From contig JAKZZE010000031.1 in the NCBI GenBank assembly GCA_024220505.1, forward strand, positions 248,001-312,000: a DNA stretch of 64,000 nucleotides, written 5' to 3'. Every line of letters begins with the position of its first letter. The first letter of the stretch is position 1. A program made the position numbers and the translations under genes. The notes under the pieces are model-generated. The model was not told the origin of the DNA and searched no databases. It saw nothing but the letters and a program-made list of their open reading frames with translations. This document shows, in pieces, positions 11,923 to 28,742 of the stretch. The DNA is from Rhizopus arrhizus. Lineage: Eukaryota; Mucoromycota; Mucoromycetes; Mucorales; Rhizopodaceae.

Positions 11923-12357
11923 ATGGTAAACACATAGATGAATGGATGGATAGATGGATGGATGGATTAATCCATGTTGTATAGACTAAGGGTACCAGTT
12001 CTTTCGGTAAACGTCACACCAAGTCTCACACCCTCTGCAGACGTTGCGGTAACCGTGCTTTCCACAAGCAAAAGAAGACTTGTGCTCAGTGTGGATATCC
12101 TGCTGCCAAGATTAGATCTTGTAAGCATTGGAATTGAAGTAATGAAGCACACATTAAATCATTATTACATAGTCAACTGGTCCGAAAAGGGCAAGAGAAG
12201 AAAGACAACCGGTACTGGCCGTATGGCTCACTTGAAGGAAGTCCACCGTCGTTTCAAGAATGGTTTCCGTGAAGGTAATTGTGGTTGATTTTAAAACACA
12301 TTCTAAGCACATTCTGTAGGTTCTCAAGCCAAGAAGCAAGTTGCCGCCTCTGCTTAA
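11923..12357 (+). CDS. RPL37: 60S ribosomal protein eL37
   Basis: A small zinc-binding protein of the large ribosomal subunit. Four exons: 11923-11925 (only the ATG), 11985-12120, 12173-12274 and 12320-12357. The spliced product is 92 aa, within the family range. It begins [19 protein letters not shown] and shows the C2-C2 zinc motif CRRCG ... CAQCG (around residues 19-37). This is followed by the basic, rRNA-binding tail with [15 protein letters not shown]. All four joins follow GT-AG and preserve phase. The one-codon first exon ends exactly at ATG|GTAAAC; this layout is known for ribosomal protein genes in several fungi. The gene is too fragmented to appear as a long ORF. Confidence 0.96.
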
Positions 12358-12669
12358 ATTTGAATTCACGTTAAAAGGATTTTTTTTTTTCTTTTTTTTA
12401 TTCCAAGAATAAAATGATGAAAAATACAACAAAATGATTCTTTAGAAACAAACATGCTGTTTTTTTTATTATTGTTTTGTCGAATTTACAAGCTGTGAAC
12501 AAAGAGCCATGTGTCAATTGAAGGATCGATAGGGAGCAGCAGGTTCAGGAGAAGCCCTATGAAATGTTGGCAAAAAGAAGTGCAGAGTTATTTACAACAG
12601 GGACTTTGATTCAACCGAGATGTTGAGGCTATGTTACATAGCCATCCATCGTACACCACAGTCTGCTTT
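12358..12669. other. Short intergenic gap
   Basis: AT-rich sequence downstream of eL37, with a T-run at 12381-12400. It separates eL37 from the 3' end of the pyrophosphatase pseudogene. Nothing else is visible. Confidence 0.6.
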
Positions 12670-13445
12670 CTACTTTTGCTTCAGTGTCCTTTTCACTGTT
12701 TCCTGAACAAGTTTCTTCCAAGCTTCATGTGCTTTGAAAACATATTCGGTCTCACTAAAAACGAAAACAGGCTCAGACTTTCCACCAGGACTCCTGCAAG
12801 TACGGAGCCATGCGTTGATAACACGCGTCAAGATCGGTCAGATGTGATTTCGACAGCTTCCACGTCTGTTCTCAATCATCTCCCCCTTTCTTTCATGATC
12901 CATTCCACTTGCTGTTTAATTTGGAAGCCAAAGGATCCTGATTGTCGATCACACTCCTCTTCCGGTTTGTTTCAAAAGAGCCATGATATCAAACACCTTG
13001 GCTTGCTTGATTTGACCGGGGGTAAACAATCTGTTCACCGATGTCAGTGGGTCACTGTTACCATAAGCTTTGGTTTCAGGTTGATTGGAAACTTTCCAAG
13101 TCTAAATAGGTTGTGAGCTCAAGACTCGTTTGTTTTATTCATATTTATTTGAAAGCATCCTGATTCCACCCTTTGTGAGAGGAATAGTTACAATCTAAGC
13201 TTATCCTTCTTGGGTATTTTGGATGATAGGGGGGGGGGTCCTTGGGATTTTCCTTGTTCATCTATCGACCCGTAATCAATTCTATATCCATGCATCCCGA
13301 TCACTTCAAGTTTAGCATTGACCCAACGAGGGATCTCGACAACCTTATTCAGGATGGTCTTTTCGGCATTAGCAAAAAAAGAGAGAGGGATATCATGAAA
13401 AGGAGAAACGGAAATACCATACTTTTCTATACATGCACTCTTCAT
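12670..13445 (-). pseudogene. Inorganic pyrophosphatase pseudogene
   Basis: On the minus strand, three frames together carry successive pieces of a family I soluble inorganic pyrophosphatase in the right order. An N-terminal part has [13 protein letters not shown] and [14 protein letters not shown] (13445-13280). A middle part contains PETKAYGNSDPL, GQIKQAKVFDIMALL and IDNQDPLASKLN. A C-terminal part reads VINAWLRTCRSPGGKSEPVF, FKAHEAWKKL and then a stop at 12670. The expected metal-binding aspartates of DNDPLDV are partly lost (NSDPL). Frames change at several places, and part of the centre (GYIWNYGAFP region) is missing or scrambled. An intact copy presumably exists elsewhere in the genome. 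The 161-aa plus-strand ORF over the same bases is a shadow. Confidence 0.85.
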
Positions 13446-14436
13446 TCCCTTTCTCTAAACCCATTCTAATATACTTTACCAAAATAGACATGCTACTCAC
13501 CCCATATTCAACATACACCCCCATTTAACGAATGATAATCTCAGCCATCGATAACAAATTTTTAAAGGAAAGGAAGCATCAATTGATTATTAAGATGACA
13601 TTAGATGAGAGCTTTATTGATTGTATAAAGAATTTATTTGAGAAGGATGACTTGTTTCTATTTATTAAATCTCTTTCTAAAGATAAAGTGAATGTTTGAG
13701 ATAAAGCCTATTCAATTTTTTATTGGCTAAAGATAATGACTGTTTAATAATCTAGTTTATATAGTTTATCCTTATTATTATAAACATCTTGTAAGCTAAA
13801 AAAAAAAAAAAAATTAGAAATAAAATGATAGGGTACAACCTTAATTTGATAATAAAATACTTTCTGACCTCATTTAGACAAACTGGCTTTTCTCTTATCC
13901 GTAATATTTTCTCATGCTTCCTTGTCTAATGCAATGATCAAACTAATTACTTTTTTTTTTTTCCCCTTCCTCACTCACTCAACCTATCTAATTTATATTC
14001 AATTAGACATCATCTAATACTGTATATCTAATATCCTTAAACCAAATCATCCACACGGCCCTTTATTCATGCAATTGGTCATCTCAAAAACTATCGGAAA
14101 TTTAAAACTTCAAATGTAAATGATGATTATACCATTTATAATTCAATCAAAAAAAAAGGGTATTTTTTCATTTCAATCTATATTTATTGAATGAATTGTA
14201 TATAAAGAATCCATTTTTATTTGCTTTTTATTATTCATCTTTACCGTGTTTTCAAGGGAAAAGTAAACCTTTATCCATTTACTTCCGCTTTTTCACCTTT
14301 CATTCATGTGAATATGATAAAAGTAGCATGTGATAGACCTCTTTGAAGGGTTTTTCCTGACTCGGTGGAATCACAGTCACTGGTAATGATCCACTCTTTC
14401 ACACACACACACATACTCTCTCTCTCTCTTTTTGAG
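13446..14436. other. AT-rich intergenic region upstream of malate synthase
   Basis: No coding frames are convincing. A poly(A) run lies near 13800 and T-runs near 13950. An (AC)n/(TC)n tract at about 14401-14430 leads into the malate synthase promoter. Confidence 0.55.
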
Positions 14437-14444
14437 TATAAAAG
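14437..14444 (+). promoter_or_regulatory. TATA box of malate synthase
   Basis: TATAAAAG lies 54-61 bp upstream of the malate synthase ATG. A CT repeat precedes it, and a long T-run lies between it and the start codon. Confidence 0.6.
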
Positions 14445-14497
14445 AAACACTTTTTTTCTATTTTTTTTTTTTTTTTTTTTCTTCCGAAACTAAAAAC

Positions 14498-16293
14498 ATG
14501 TCCGCATCCGTTCGAACCACCCAACTGCTTACATCTTCTGCTCCAGGTGTTGCTGTCTTGGCACCTGTCACCTCTGCTGAATCAGAGATCCTTTCGACAG
14601 AAGCATTACAATTCGTAGCCACCCTTCAACGTATCTTTAACCCTACTCGTAAAACATTATTACAAAAACGTGCTTTACGTCAGCAAGAACTCGATCGTGG
14701 TGTCCTGCCCGATTTCTTGCCCGAGACAGCTCATGTTCGAAACGATCCAAACTGGCGTGCGGCTCCTCCAGCTCCTGGTCTTCAAGATCGACGAGTAGAG
14801 ATCACAGGTCCTGTGGATCGAAAGATGGTGATCAACGCACTGAATTCGGGTGCTTATACTTTTATGGCTGATTTTGAAGGTATGAAATAAGTGAAAAGAA
14901 ACAAGAGAATTGATTTCCGATAGATTCAAGTGCTCCTACTTGGGAGAATATGATCAGTGGTCAAGTCAATTTACGCGATGCGGTTCGTAAAACAATCACA
15001 TTTGCTCAATCCGGAAAGAAATATGAACTTCGTAAGGATGGTAAACTGGCCACACTGATTGTCAGGTAAGGGTTCAATTTAGAGTGAGAAGACAAGAAAC
15101 TAAAGATGAATAGACCAAGAGGATGGCATATGGTTGAAAAACATGTTATTGTGGACGGTGAACCTTGTGCTGCTGGTATTTTTGATTTTGGTCTTTACTT
15201 TTTCCACAATGCCAAAGAATTGATCAAACAAGGCAAAGGACCTTACTTTTATTTACCCAAGATGGAATCTCATTTAGAAGCCAGGTAGTGAAAAACCATT
15301 TCAAATCATTTCCCCACATCACTCATCTTTATCAACAGACTGTGGAATGACATCTTTAATGTAGCCCAAGATATGATCAATATCCCTCGAGGCACGATTC
15401 GTGGTACGGTCTTGATCGAAACGATCCTTGCTGCCTATGAGATGGATGAAATCATTTATGAATTACGTGAACACTCTTCTGGCCTAAACTGTGGTCGTTG
15501 GGATTATATTTTCTCATTCATCAAAAAGCTCCGTCAGCATCCCGAATATGTCTTGCCAGATCGTTCGGCAGTGACCATGACAGTGCCCTTTATGGATGCC
15601 TATGTTCGCTTGCTGATCCAGACGTGTCATAAGCGAGGTGTACATGCCATGGGAGGTATGGCTGCTCAGATCCCTATCAAGGATGATGTCAAAGCCAATG
15701 AGGCCGCGATGGCCAAGGTCCAACAAGACAAACTCAGAGAGGTCACTGCAGGTCATGACGGTACCTGGGTTGCTCACCCCGCACTTGTCAAGCTCGCTCT
15801 TGACGTCTTTAACGAACATATGCCTCAACCCAACCAGATTCACGTCCGTCGTGAGGATGTCACGGTGACCAGCGTCGATCTGCTCAACGTGAACTTCAAG
15901 GGCGCGATCACCGAAAAGGGTATTCGTGATAACATCCAGATCGGTTTGGCCTATATGGAGTCCTGGTTAAGAGGCGTCGGCTGTGTGCCCATCATGAACT
16001 TGATGGAGGACGCTGCGACGGCAGAGATCAGTCGATCTCAACTACACCAGTGGGCTCGTCATCAGGCACGCACAGATGAAGGCAAGATCATCACGGGTGA
16101 TTACCTCTTGAAGGTGCTGGATGAAGAAACCGAAAAGATCAAGAACAAACTGGGTTCAAAATATGCTGCCTCAAAATACGAGGCTGCCAAACGCATCTTT
16201 TCTACAAATATCACTGGTGATCAATACGATGATTTCCTTACTACAATGCTTTATGATGACATTGTCACTATTTCCTCACCCGCCAGATTGTAA
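14498..16293 (+). CDS. Malate synthase (glyoxylate cycle)
   Basis: It condenses glyoxylate with acetyl-CoA to malate, the second dedicated step of the glyoxylate bypass used on acetate, fatty acids or ethanol. Four exons: 14498-14879, 14924-15065, 15114-15284 and 15339-16293. All introns are 44-54 bp, GT-AG and phase-consistent. The product is 549 aa, the usual size of the plant/fungal type A enzyme. Motifs seen: [69 protein letters not shown]. The C-terminus is ARL, a peroxisomal targeting signal 1 variant, so a peroxisomal (glyoxysomal) location is likely. The ATG of MSASVRTT was chosen because the longer frame to its left is only a poly-T translation. Confidence 0.97.
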
Positions 16294-17783
16294 AAAAATA
16301 AATCCCTCAATAAATACAGAAATCATAAACTTAGCCTCTCTCTCTCGGCTTTTTTTTTTTAAAGTCTTGTCTAGGCTTTAGAACGATCGATAGAATCGTC
16401 AGATGTGGGTTGATTCTTCAACTTGTTCTATTGGCATCTTTTGTGAATGAATCATCCATTTCCATATTGACTGTGAACTTCACACCAATCGTCCCTTGGG
16501 TCTAATCAGCAAACGTCTTTCACTTTTTTATGAGCGAATACATGCCTCACAGATCAGGCTACTTTTCTATTTTTCAAGGATCTTTCCTTTGCAAGTGATC
16601 CTTGTCATCTCAAGACCCCTATCGAATCATTCGATCGAAAAGAACAGACTCTCCTTATCACCTACAGCGGCCCTCCTGTGTTGAATCAACCGACTACAAG
16701 GATACTCGATCGATCAGAAGGATGCCTGAAGACATGACCACCCTACCACAAAGCCAGTCCAGGACCGTTCCGTGATGAATCACCCCCCGTCCTCAGCCGA
16801 AAACTCAACCTGTGGCACGCTTGGTTCACATTCATACTGCTCGCCACTGACTTTTTTTGTGCAAGGATCGCTTCGGAAGCAATACCGATCGGATGGATCG
16901 CTCCAAACAGTCTGCGATGGAATGTCTGAAGCGATAAAAGAAATCTCTGGAGGTTTCAAAAGACAGCCGAAAAGCGGACAGGGAGGCATCTCATCTGGAC
17001 CAAAACACATGGACACGCTGTGACGTGCGTCTTCAAAACCCGATAGAAATGCATCGTTGGCTGTATGAATCCCGTGTGGTTTCAAAGGATCGCCTTGGGG
17101 TGATGTACTGTCAGTGGGTTAGTACGAATAGGACAGTTTTTATAAAGTCTGTTGGTCAGGTAAGAAATGATTGGCTCTTGCCAGAGCATTTCTTGATTCA
17201 TCCAATCCATGATTCAAAAGAGGGGCAAGAAAGTCTCAATGTTGTTTCCTCTTGATGATTATCAATCTATCTTTGATATACAAACTGGATGATCCAGGAA
17301 ACTTCAAGGGCAGATAACTTTAGAACAAATGTGCAAAGATGAAAGGGTTTAAAGAAGCTGTAGCTCGTAATCTATAGAATAAATTACTTATAATATATAT
17401 TGTCTATAGGCAAAGGAATAGAGTTATTTGCAAGTCAATGTTCTTTCTCGCCTTTAAAATGTCTGCAAAAAAAATAAAAATAAAAAAGACATACGATTTA
17501 TCCGAACATGCGCGCAGAGTATGCGTCTCTTTGCATTTCACGAATACATTGAAAATTCAAGTAATCTATTAGCCTCCAGTCTGGTTCTATTTGTAGTGTA
17601 TGATGCAATCCTTTTTGTGGATTTTTGTCGTGCAGGCTTCCTTTTGTTTTACGTGGAAAAAAGTAAAGCAAGTGAGTTTTGACCCACTGTGACTATCATT
17701 GGCCATCTTACTAATCCAAATTTTTGCATTTATTTTATTTTTTTTTATTTATTTTTTTCTTTACAGTTTTTATTACTTTGTGT
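16294..17783. other. Unexplained 1.5-kb region, possible gene relic
   Basis: Between about 16380 and 17260 the sequence is less AT-biased than true intergenic DNA nearby. It has mid-length frames on both strands: a plus-strand frame near 16741-16920, and a 101-aa minus-strand ORF 16780-17085. None matches a family I recognise and no exon chain can be built. It may be a decayed gene. 17260-17783 is plain AT-rich promoter-side DNA of the ABC transporter. Confidence 0.35.
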
Positions 17784-23003
<5,220 letters not shown>

Positions 23004-23089
23004 GAAGGCTTGAATTTGTATCCTTTATTCTTATATAAAATAAATCACATATTATTATTATTATTTTTCCCTTTAAACACTATAAAGTT

Positions 23090-23133
<44 letters not shown>

Positions 23134-24517
23134 GGACATTGCTTATCTTTTCTATCATTTAATCTTTTATTAAAAGAAGTGAATGAGGCTGTTTTGATTT
23201 AGAAAGAATAAAAGGTTTATTTGATAGCTTAGATATCTATTGCCACCAAGGCTTTCTTCATCTTTTGTATGCTTTCTTTGCTCTATTAGCGTGAATTGGA
23301 TTAAATCAGTTAGCCTATGGCATCTCACTATTGTATGAGGAGTAGAAGGTTTGGAAGGATAGCATGTACAAAAAGCCTTTGATAGCAACTTTACCACTGC
23401 CTACAGGCATGATCTAGTTCAGATTGTTTTCATCTTTCAATTGACAAAAATTACGTGCATAGTTTTGTCCTGTTGTGCTCTTTTTTTCTATCAAATACAT
23501 TATTTTTCGCTTTGAAACAAGCAGAAAGATTCTTTTTTTTTTTAAAAAAAAAAAAAATCAAAAATAAAAGAGATGCATGTTTTCAAAAGTTACTCACTTT
23601 CTTCGGTTACACGTATATCCGGACGATTACATAACCATCTGATTATTTCACTTTTGAACATTTTAAACACAGAATAGTAAGCAATGTTGAATGAAGTTGA
23701 TTAATATTCCAATGTAAAACAGTAAATAGATGACATAAACAACAAAATTTGATTGCCTGTGAAGGTATGAATAGATTAGAGAGAATCTAGTAATATCAAG
23801 TAGATGCTAGTGTAAGTATTTGCTCTATCCTGTAAAAATACCAGTAGCACATGTATCTTATCCTAGAATATACAAGTACTTTATTATTTCTTGGCGTTCA
23901 TTTTAAGGTTCTTATTATTATTACTATTATTAAATTTAAATTTGGATTTCATATTCCTTTCTTCAATGCAACATTTTAAAAAAAAATATCTTTCACAAAT
24001 GAGGGTTCTGTGGAATTTGAAATTCCCTTAAAAAGAAAATAAATATTCTATTATTGCACAACCGCGTTCGTATTTGATTCGCGTCCCTTTTTTTTTTTAC
24101 TTTTGTAAATGAAGCTAATTTGATTTCTTAAAGTACATTTGAGTAGTCTGCTAATAATCTAATTATTTATATAAACTGAATGTGGATTGATACACTCTTT
24201 TCATATAAAGTTTATTTTGCAGGAAATCAAATTGCAAATATTAGAATCAGTTTTTTGAGACGAATCAAAGACCGCAAATCGAGATTACTTTTTTCAATTT
24301 TAAAATTCACCAATCATGGGTATGCGTATGATATGACAAAATGGATTGTTTATAGTAAAATACAAATCAGTCTAGAAGTCATGGATGTCTTGTCTACTCT
24401 TAATAGTAAAAGCTAGTGATTGAATCTCTAGATGAAAAGAATATACGTGTTCATTTGTCTTTACCATCTATCGATCTTTAATCTCTACTTGCTTTTGGTT
24501 TAAAAAGTAATTCAATT
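23004..24517. other. AT-rich gene-free stretch
   Basis: Starts with the ABC transporter 3' end and a run of nearly 40 T (about 23093-23130). Several further A/T runs follow. There is no recognisable coding or RNA gene. Confidence 0.55.
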
Positions 24518-24570
24518 CCGACATATGCGATTGAAATTGTTTAAAGTCAGTGCATTGTTGCATATGTCGG
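24518..24570. repeat. Inverted repeat with 11-bp perfect arms
   Basis: CCGACATATGC at 24518-24528 is mirrored by GCATATGTCGG at 24560-24570, with a 31-bp spacer. It is followed at once by a GC-richer patch with two GGTACC sites (24569-24597). The short minus-strand ORF that starts beyond it ends in this patch. It could be one end of a small DNA transposon; no second end was found. Confidence 0.5.
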
Positions 24571-25645
24571 TACCGGGTTAGTGTAACAAAGGTACCCGAG
24601 ATGCTGTCGTTTATCGAAAACTTGTTGATGAGTAAAAGCTCCGTGTGAAGCTATGGATCTTCTTGTCATGTATTCAAGAAAGACTTGCTGACTGAGCACA
24701 TGCAGCAAAGAAAAAAAAAAGAAAAAAAAAAGACATACTTGTCTCCTATTTGACTCTATGATTATCATAAAACCCATTGAACCGAATAAAGCTATTTTTT
24801 TCTTTCTTTTTTATGCCAGCGTTTTATTTTTCGCTGAGGTATGTTCTTTATCTTAGCATTTTGTGTAATTTCGCATCTTTATTTTTTTAAAATTCCTTGT
24901 TTCATTTTCTTTTCTTATTATAATCTTTAAATGGCTTCAATTCACAGACATAAAACATTAGATCACCTTTAAATGATTCAGTTTGACCCTGTATTCTTTA
25001 CAAGCCCTTATGAACTACAGAAGAAGATGAAAACGCATTTTTACAATAACTTGGGAGTACAAAATGATGAATAAGATGATAAAAGTCCTAAATGTTTTGT
25101 TGACAAAAGTATAAGATTATGAACAAGACAGTGAAAATTAAGAGCTTGAATTTATAGAGTAAAAACGATTTATTATTAAACTTGGGATTAAAGTAATTTT
25201 TGTCTGTTTGACTTGCTATGAATTTACTAAAACATTCTTTCAGAAAAATAAAAATAAAAACATCGTCATGTGCATCACAAATGGAAAGAAGAAGAAAAAA
25301 AATCACTTTTATCTTTGACATTCTTTAATAAAGCAAGAAAAAAGCAGCCTGTCTAGTGTAATGTCGATTCAAAAAAACAGGTTGTCCTTCAAGACAAATC
25401 ATCTTTCTTTGCGCACTTTTTTTTTAACATGGGGCATGTTTGGGTGCACGGAAATGACGGCTTCATGATCCGGTCTAGAATGAGATGAAGAAAGCAAAAG
25501 CTTTTTTAAGACAAAATAAAAAAAAAAAAAGAAACACCGAAAAAAAAGGATTCTGTTCCCAAGCCCCCCTGTTTTTGTTTAAAGATGATGATATAAAAAA
25601 GAATCAGATTTTTGTTTTTCGAAGCTTTTTTTTTTTTTCCTTCTT

Positions 25646-25912
25646 TTATGAAAAAACAGATGCTGTCATCAGACAGACATAATTTGACAATGTAAGACAA
25701 ACAATAAAAGCTAATCCCAGTAAGGTCACTAATGCATCGTGTAAATCCCCAGACGTGAAACGTAAGGCAAGAAAAAATAACATTGAGATTGTTCTCAAAA
25801 GGATCAAAATTGGATAAGCTAATCTAACGATTGTCATACGTAAGAGAGAAAAAAGATGGAGGTTGAGAGAAGTAGAGGGCTTGTGTCGTTTAGATGAAAT
25901 GAGTTTATTCAA
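25646..25912 (-). CDS. Hypothetical small membrane protein (weak)
   Basis: An 88-codon frame with a hydrophilic N-terminus followed by two hydrophobic segments (about residues 29-51 and 61-83) joined by the polar stretch RFTSGDLHDA. This arrangement is more protein-like than the other small frames in this AT-rich region. I do not recognise a family, and no introns or neighbours support it. It may be spurious. Confidence 0.25.
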   Translation of the reverse strand: MNKLISSKRHKPSTSLNLHLFSLLRMTIVRLAYPILILLRTISMLFFLALRFTSGDLHDALVTLLGLAFIVCLTLSNYVCLMTASVFS

Positions 25913-27402
25913 ACGACTTTTTGGGTATATTTAAAATGATACATTCATTGGCTTCAAGTAGAAATATATACTGGATATCAGTGCTTTGTTTTGCTTTGAT
26001 TTATACTCATTTAGAAAAAATAGATTTCCCAATAAAAGTTCTATTGCAATCACTTGCTAAAGTGAAAGAAGAATGAAAGAAAAGAAAAAGGAAAGAGGGG
26101 AGTAGATGAAATTGGATAGCGCTAAAAGATAACAAGAAATAATAGCCGTGTCGGAAAGTATGAGGAATAATGTATAAGAGAGTCGGAAGCTGCTGTATAT
26201 GGTTATCATAGATAACAAGTGAGTCAATTACCTCTTTAAACTTTTGCTTGTCATCCCTTTCCTTTTTGTTATTAGTATTTCGCGTAAATGATTTGATTCG
26301 ATTACTAACAAGCTTTTCTGTGTGCGTGTTTTATAAAAAGATTTGGCTCTCTCTCTTTCTCTCTCTCTCTGCATTTTAACTCCATTTGAATTCAATGTAT
26401 AGCTTACATTGGATTTTGATTCTAAATGAATCTCTTGATCACCTTTTGTCATTCACTGGCACATTGACCCAAGACGCCGAAGATTATAAACAAGACACGT
26501 AAAAGGGAAATAGGACAAGCCTTGATGTATCTTTGTTACACTCCTTTGAGACATTCAGGTGCAAACTACGCCGCTTGGATATTGGAAATAAAACGTGAAT
26601 TATGTTTTGCATGCACGTGTAATTGATTAAGAAGGAAGAGCTTTTTGACTCTAATCAACAAGATATCCAAATAAAACTAACTTGTAAACATCCTTGGAAA
26701 TAAAAGTAAGCTTGATGAACAAACAGAATAAAAGAGGATAAATAGCAATTCATTGCTTGTGGAAATAAAAAAAAAAACGAAACTTTTCTTAGTTTTAACT
26801 TTATCACTATTCATTCATACAAATCAGCGCGTGCTTTTGTAAAGAAACACATTACGGTCAAGTATGATAAAGATTAATGGACAGTGAAAGAAGCTAAACT
26901 GACAAGATGTTTCTTTTAGTATCCTTTGCAATCATCTTATTCCACACAAGCAAGTTGTGTTGTACTATTTTCCTCTTTTGGTAAAAGTTTCTTTTTTATG
27001 GTAAAACTTCTTGAAAAAAAATCTACATTTGAAGATCCTCTACTAGAACACACCAATATTATTACTTTCTTTTCTCTAAATAACCGACGTTATCGTTTTT
27101 TTTTCTTCTTCTTCCTAGTCTTTTATATATAGCAGAGAGTCAATAAAACTAAATGTACACATATTGCATAGAGCATATTTTATTAAGTTCTATAAACGAT
27201 ATTGAGCATAAAAAATAGAGATTGATTATGTGATAAGGAAAGGAATAGGAGAGCGAGAGAGAGGGTGAATGTATAGGCCTTGTTTTGATATTGTTGTTAA
27301 AAAAGTGATGAATAAGATGGTATCAAGTATGTGCTTTGTTAATCGTTGAGATGGAAATGTAGTATGAAGCATATTTTTCTAGTTGCATAAATAATAAAAG
27401 AT

Positions 27403-27598
27403 TTAAAAATCCAAAAATGTAGGCGGTGAAGGATCCGGAGGGTCTGGTCTTGGTGGCGGCTTTGGATTATTCGGTCGTGGCTTTCTATAGACTATATTTG
27501 TAAATTTATCTACAGTGACTGACATTTGTTCACTTTGTAAAAGATCAACAAATGATGGTACAATTGTGTTTAGCCACTTGTGGTTTTGCTACTGCAGG
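27403..27598 (-). other. Candidate 3' exon encoding a proline-rich tail
   Basis: After an AG acceptor at 27599-27600, the minus strand stays open with balanced composition (HKWLNTIVPSFVDLLQSEQM). It then gives a Pro/Arg/Asp-rich tail containing KPPPRPDPPDPSPP and stops at 27403. The adjoining upstream frame (ATTLLIPAVAKPQVAKH) also looks coding but is offset by a base. This could be an upstream exon or a frameshifted continuation. No start or full gene can be assembled. Confidence 0.35.
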
Positions 27599-28256
27599 GA
27601 TTAAAAGAGTAGTGGCACTTGTATGAGGAGATGGCCTGTATAAATATAAAAAAAAAGTAGATGAGGTTAATATGCTACATTGAAACGGGATGTTTATCAA
27701 ATGTTTTGCGTAATTGAACTGACGTTTACAAAGATTAAAAAAGGGGCAAAAGGTCACAACAAATGAAGTTTAATTGAATGTTTGTGCGTTGTCAATGTCA
27801 CGAAACAAAAACAAAGGAGGGAGCATAAAAATGATGCAACCATTGGTATTTATACAAAAAAAATTAGGGGTTTCAATTTCTTGAAGAGTGGTACAGCATC
27901 CAATACTTATTGTGTTAAAAAAAAAAAAGCCTAGGTAAAACAACTAAAATTGAGAGAATATTGAAATAAGACAGTTTCTTTATTATGTAATTACTTGTTG
28001 ATTTTGCTTGCTTTTTTTTTTTTTTCTAAACTTTTTAATATTTTTTTAAAGGATTCAGATTTTTACAAACTATGCAATGATGTTGAATAAATCCTTACTG
28101 CAATTAAAGAAGAAAAGATTATGATAATCAAACATATAGATTATCAACTGCTTGAGAAGAAAAAAAAAATATAGAAACCAAGATGTAAACCTGCTAAATA
28201 GCAGTGTAAACGTTAATAGTTGCATCACAAGGACAATTGGTTAAACACAAGCTGTG

Positions 28257-28294
28257 ACTATTTTGATTCGCGAAGAAGAGCGAATCAAAATAGT
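28257..28294. repeat. Perfect 15-bp hairpin
   Basis: ACTATTTTGATTCGC (28257-28271) and GCGAATCAAAATAGT (28280-28294) form a perfect stem around the 8-nt loop GAAGAAGA. It lies in gene-free DNA. It is unlike a bacterial terminator because no T-run follows. Confidence 0.8.
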
Positions 28295-28702
28295 TCTTGG
28301 CTCAATAGATTTTGTTAGTCATTTAAAATGGCCAAGGAGCTCAAGATTATAAAAGAACATACGTTGATTACTTTTCAGTGAGACCGTATTGAATAGATAA
28401 AATGATAATAATGATTAATGTCATTAATTACTTTGGTATAATAAGGACAGTATTAATCGTAAGGTTTCTATGTAAATTCTTGAGTGATACATGGAGGATG
28501 AAAGGGAAAAAGTAACATGTCTCTGCCACGTGTACTCTTTCTCAAAAACCAAGTCATATAAACCATCAAACGTATCATACGATCCCTTCCAGTGATTTTC
28601 CAGAGTAATTTTTCAGGGGTTGCACAGATTAAAGTGTCATTAGGTTATCATTTTATGGAAGATGAAGGTGGTCATAGCTCTGGGGATCTGTCTGTGTATC
28701 AT

Positions 28703-28742
<40 letters not shown>

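Larger units (their letters stand above)
24571..28256. other. AT-rich stretch, little coding potential
   Basis: Mostly AT-rich with homopolymers. Two pieces inside have some coding character and are listed separately (25646-25912 and 27403-27598, both minus). The rest shows nothing recognisable. Confidence 0.5.

Noticed and set aside
12631..13116. 161-codon plus-strand ORF
   Set aside because: It overlaps the pyrophosphatase pseudogene in antisense and has no family features of its own.
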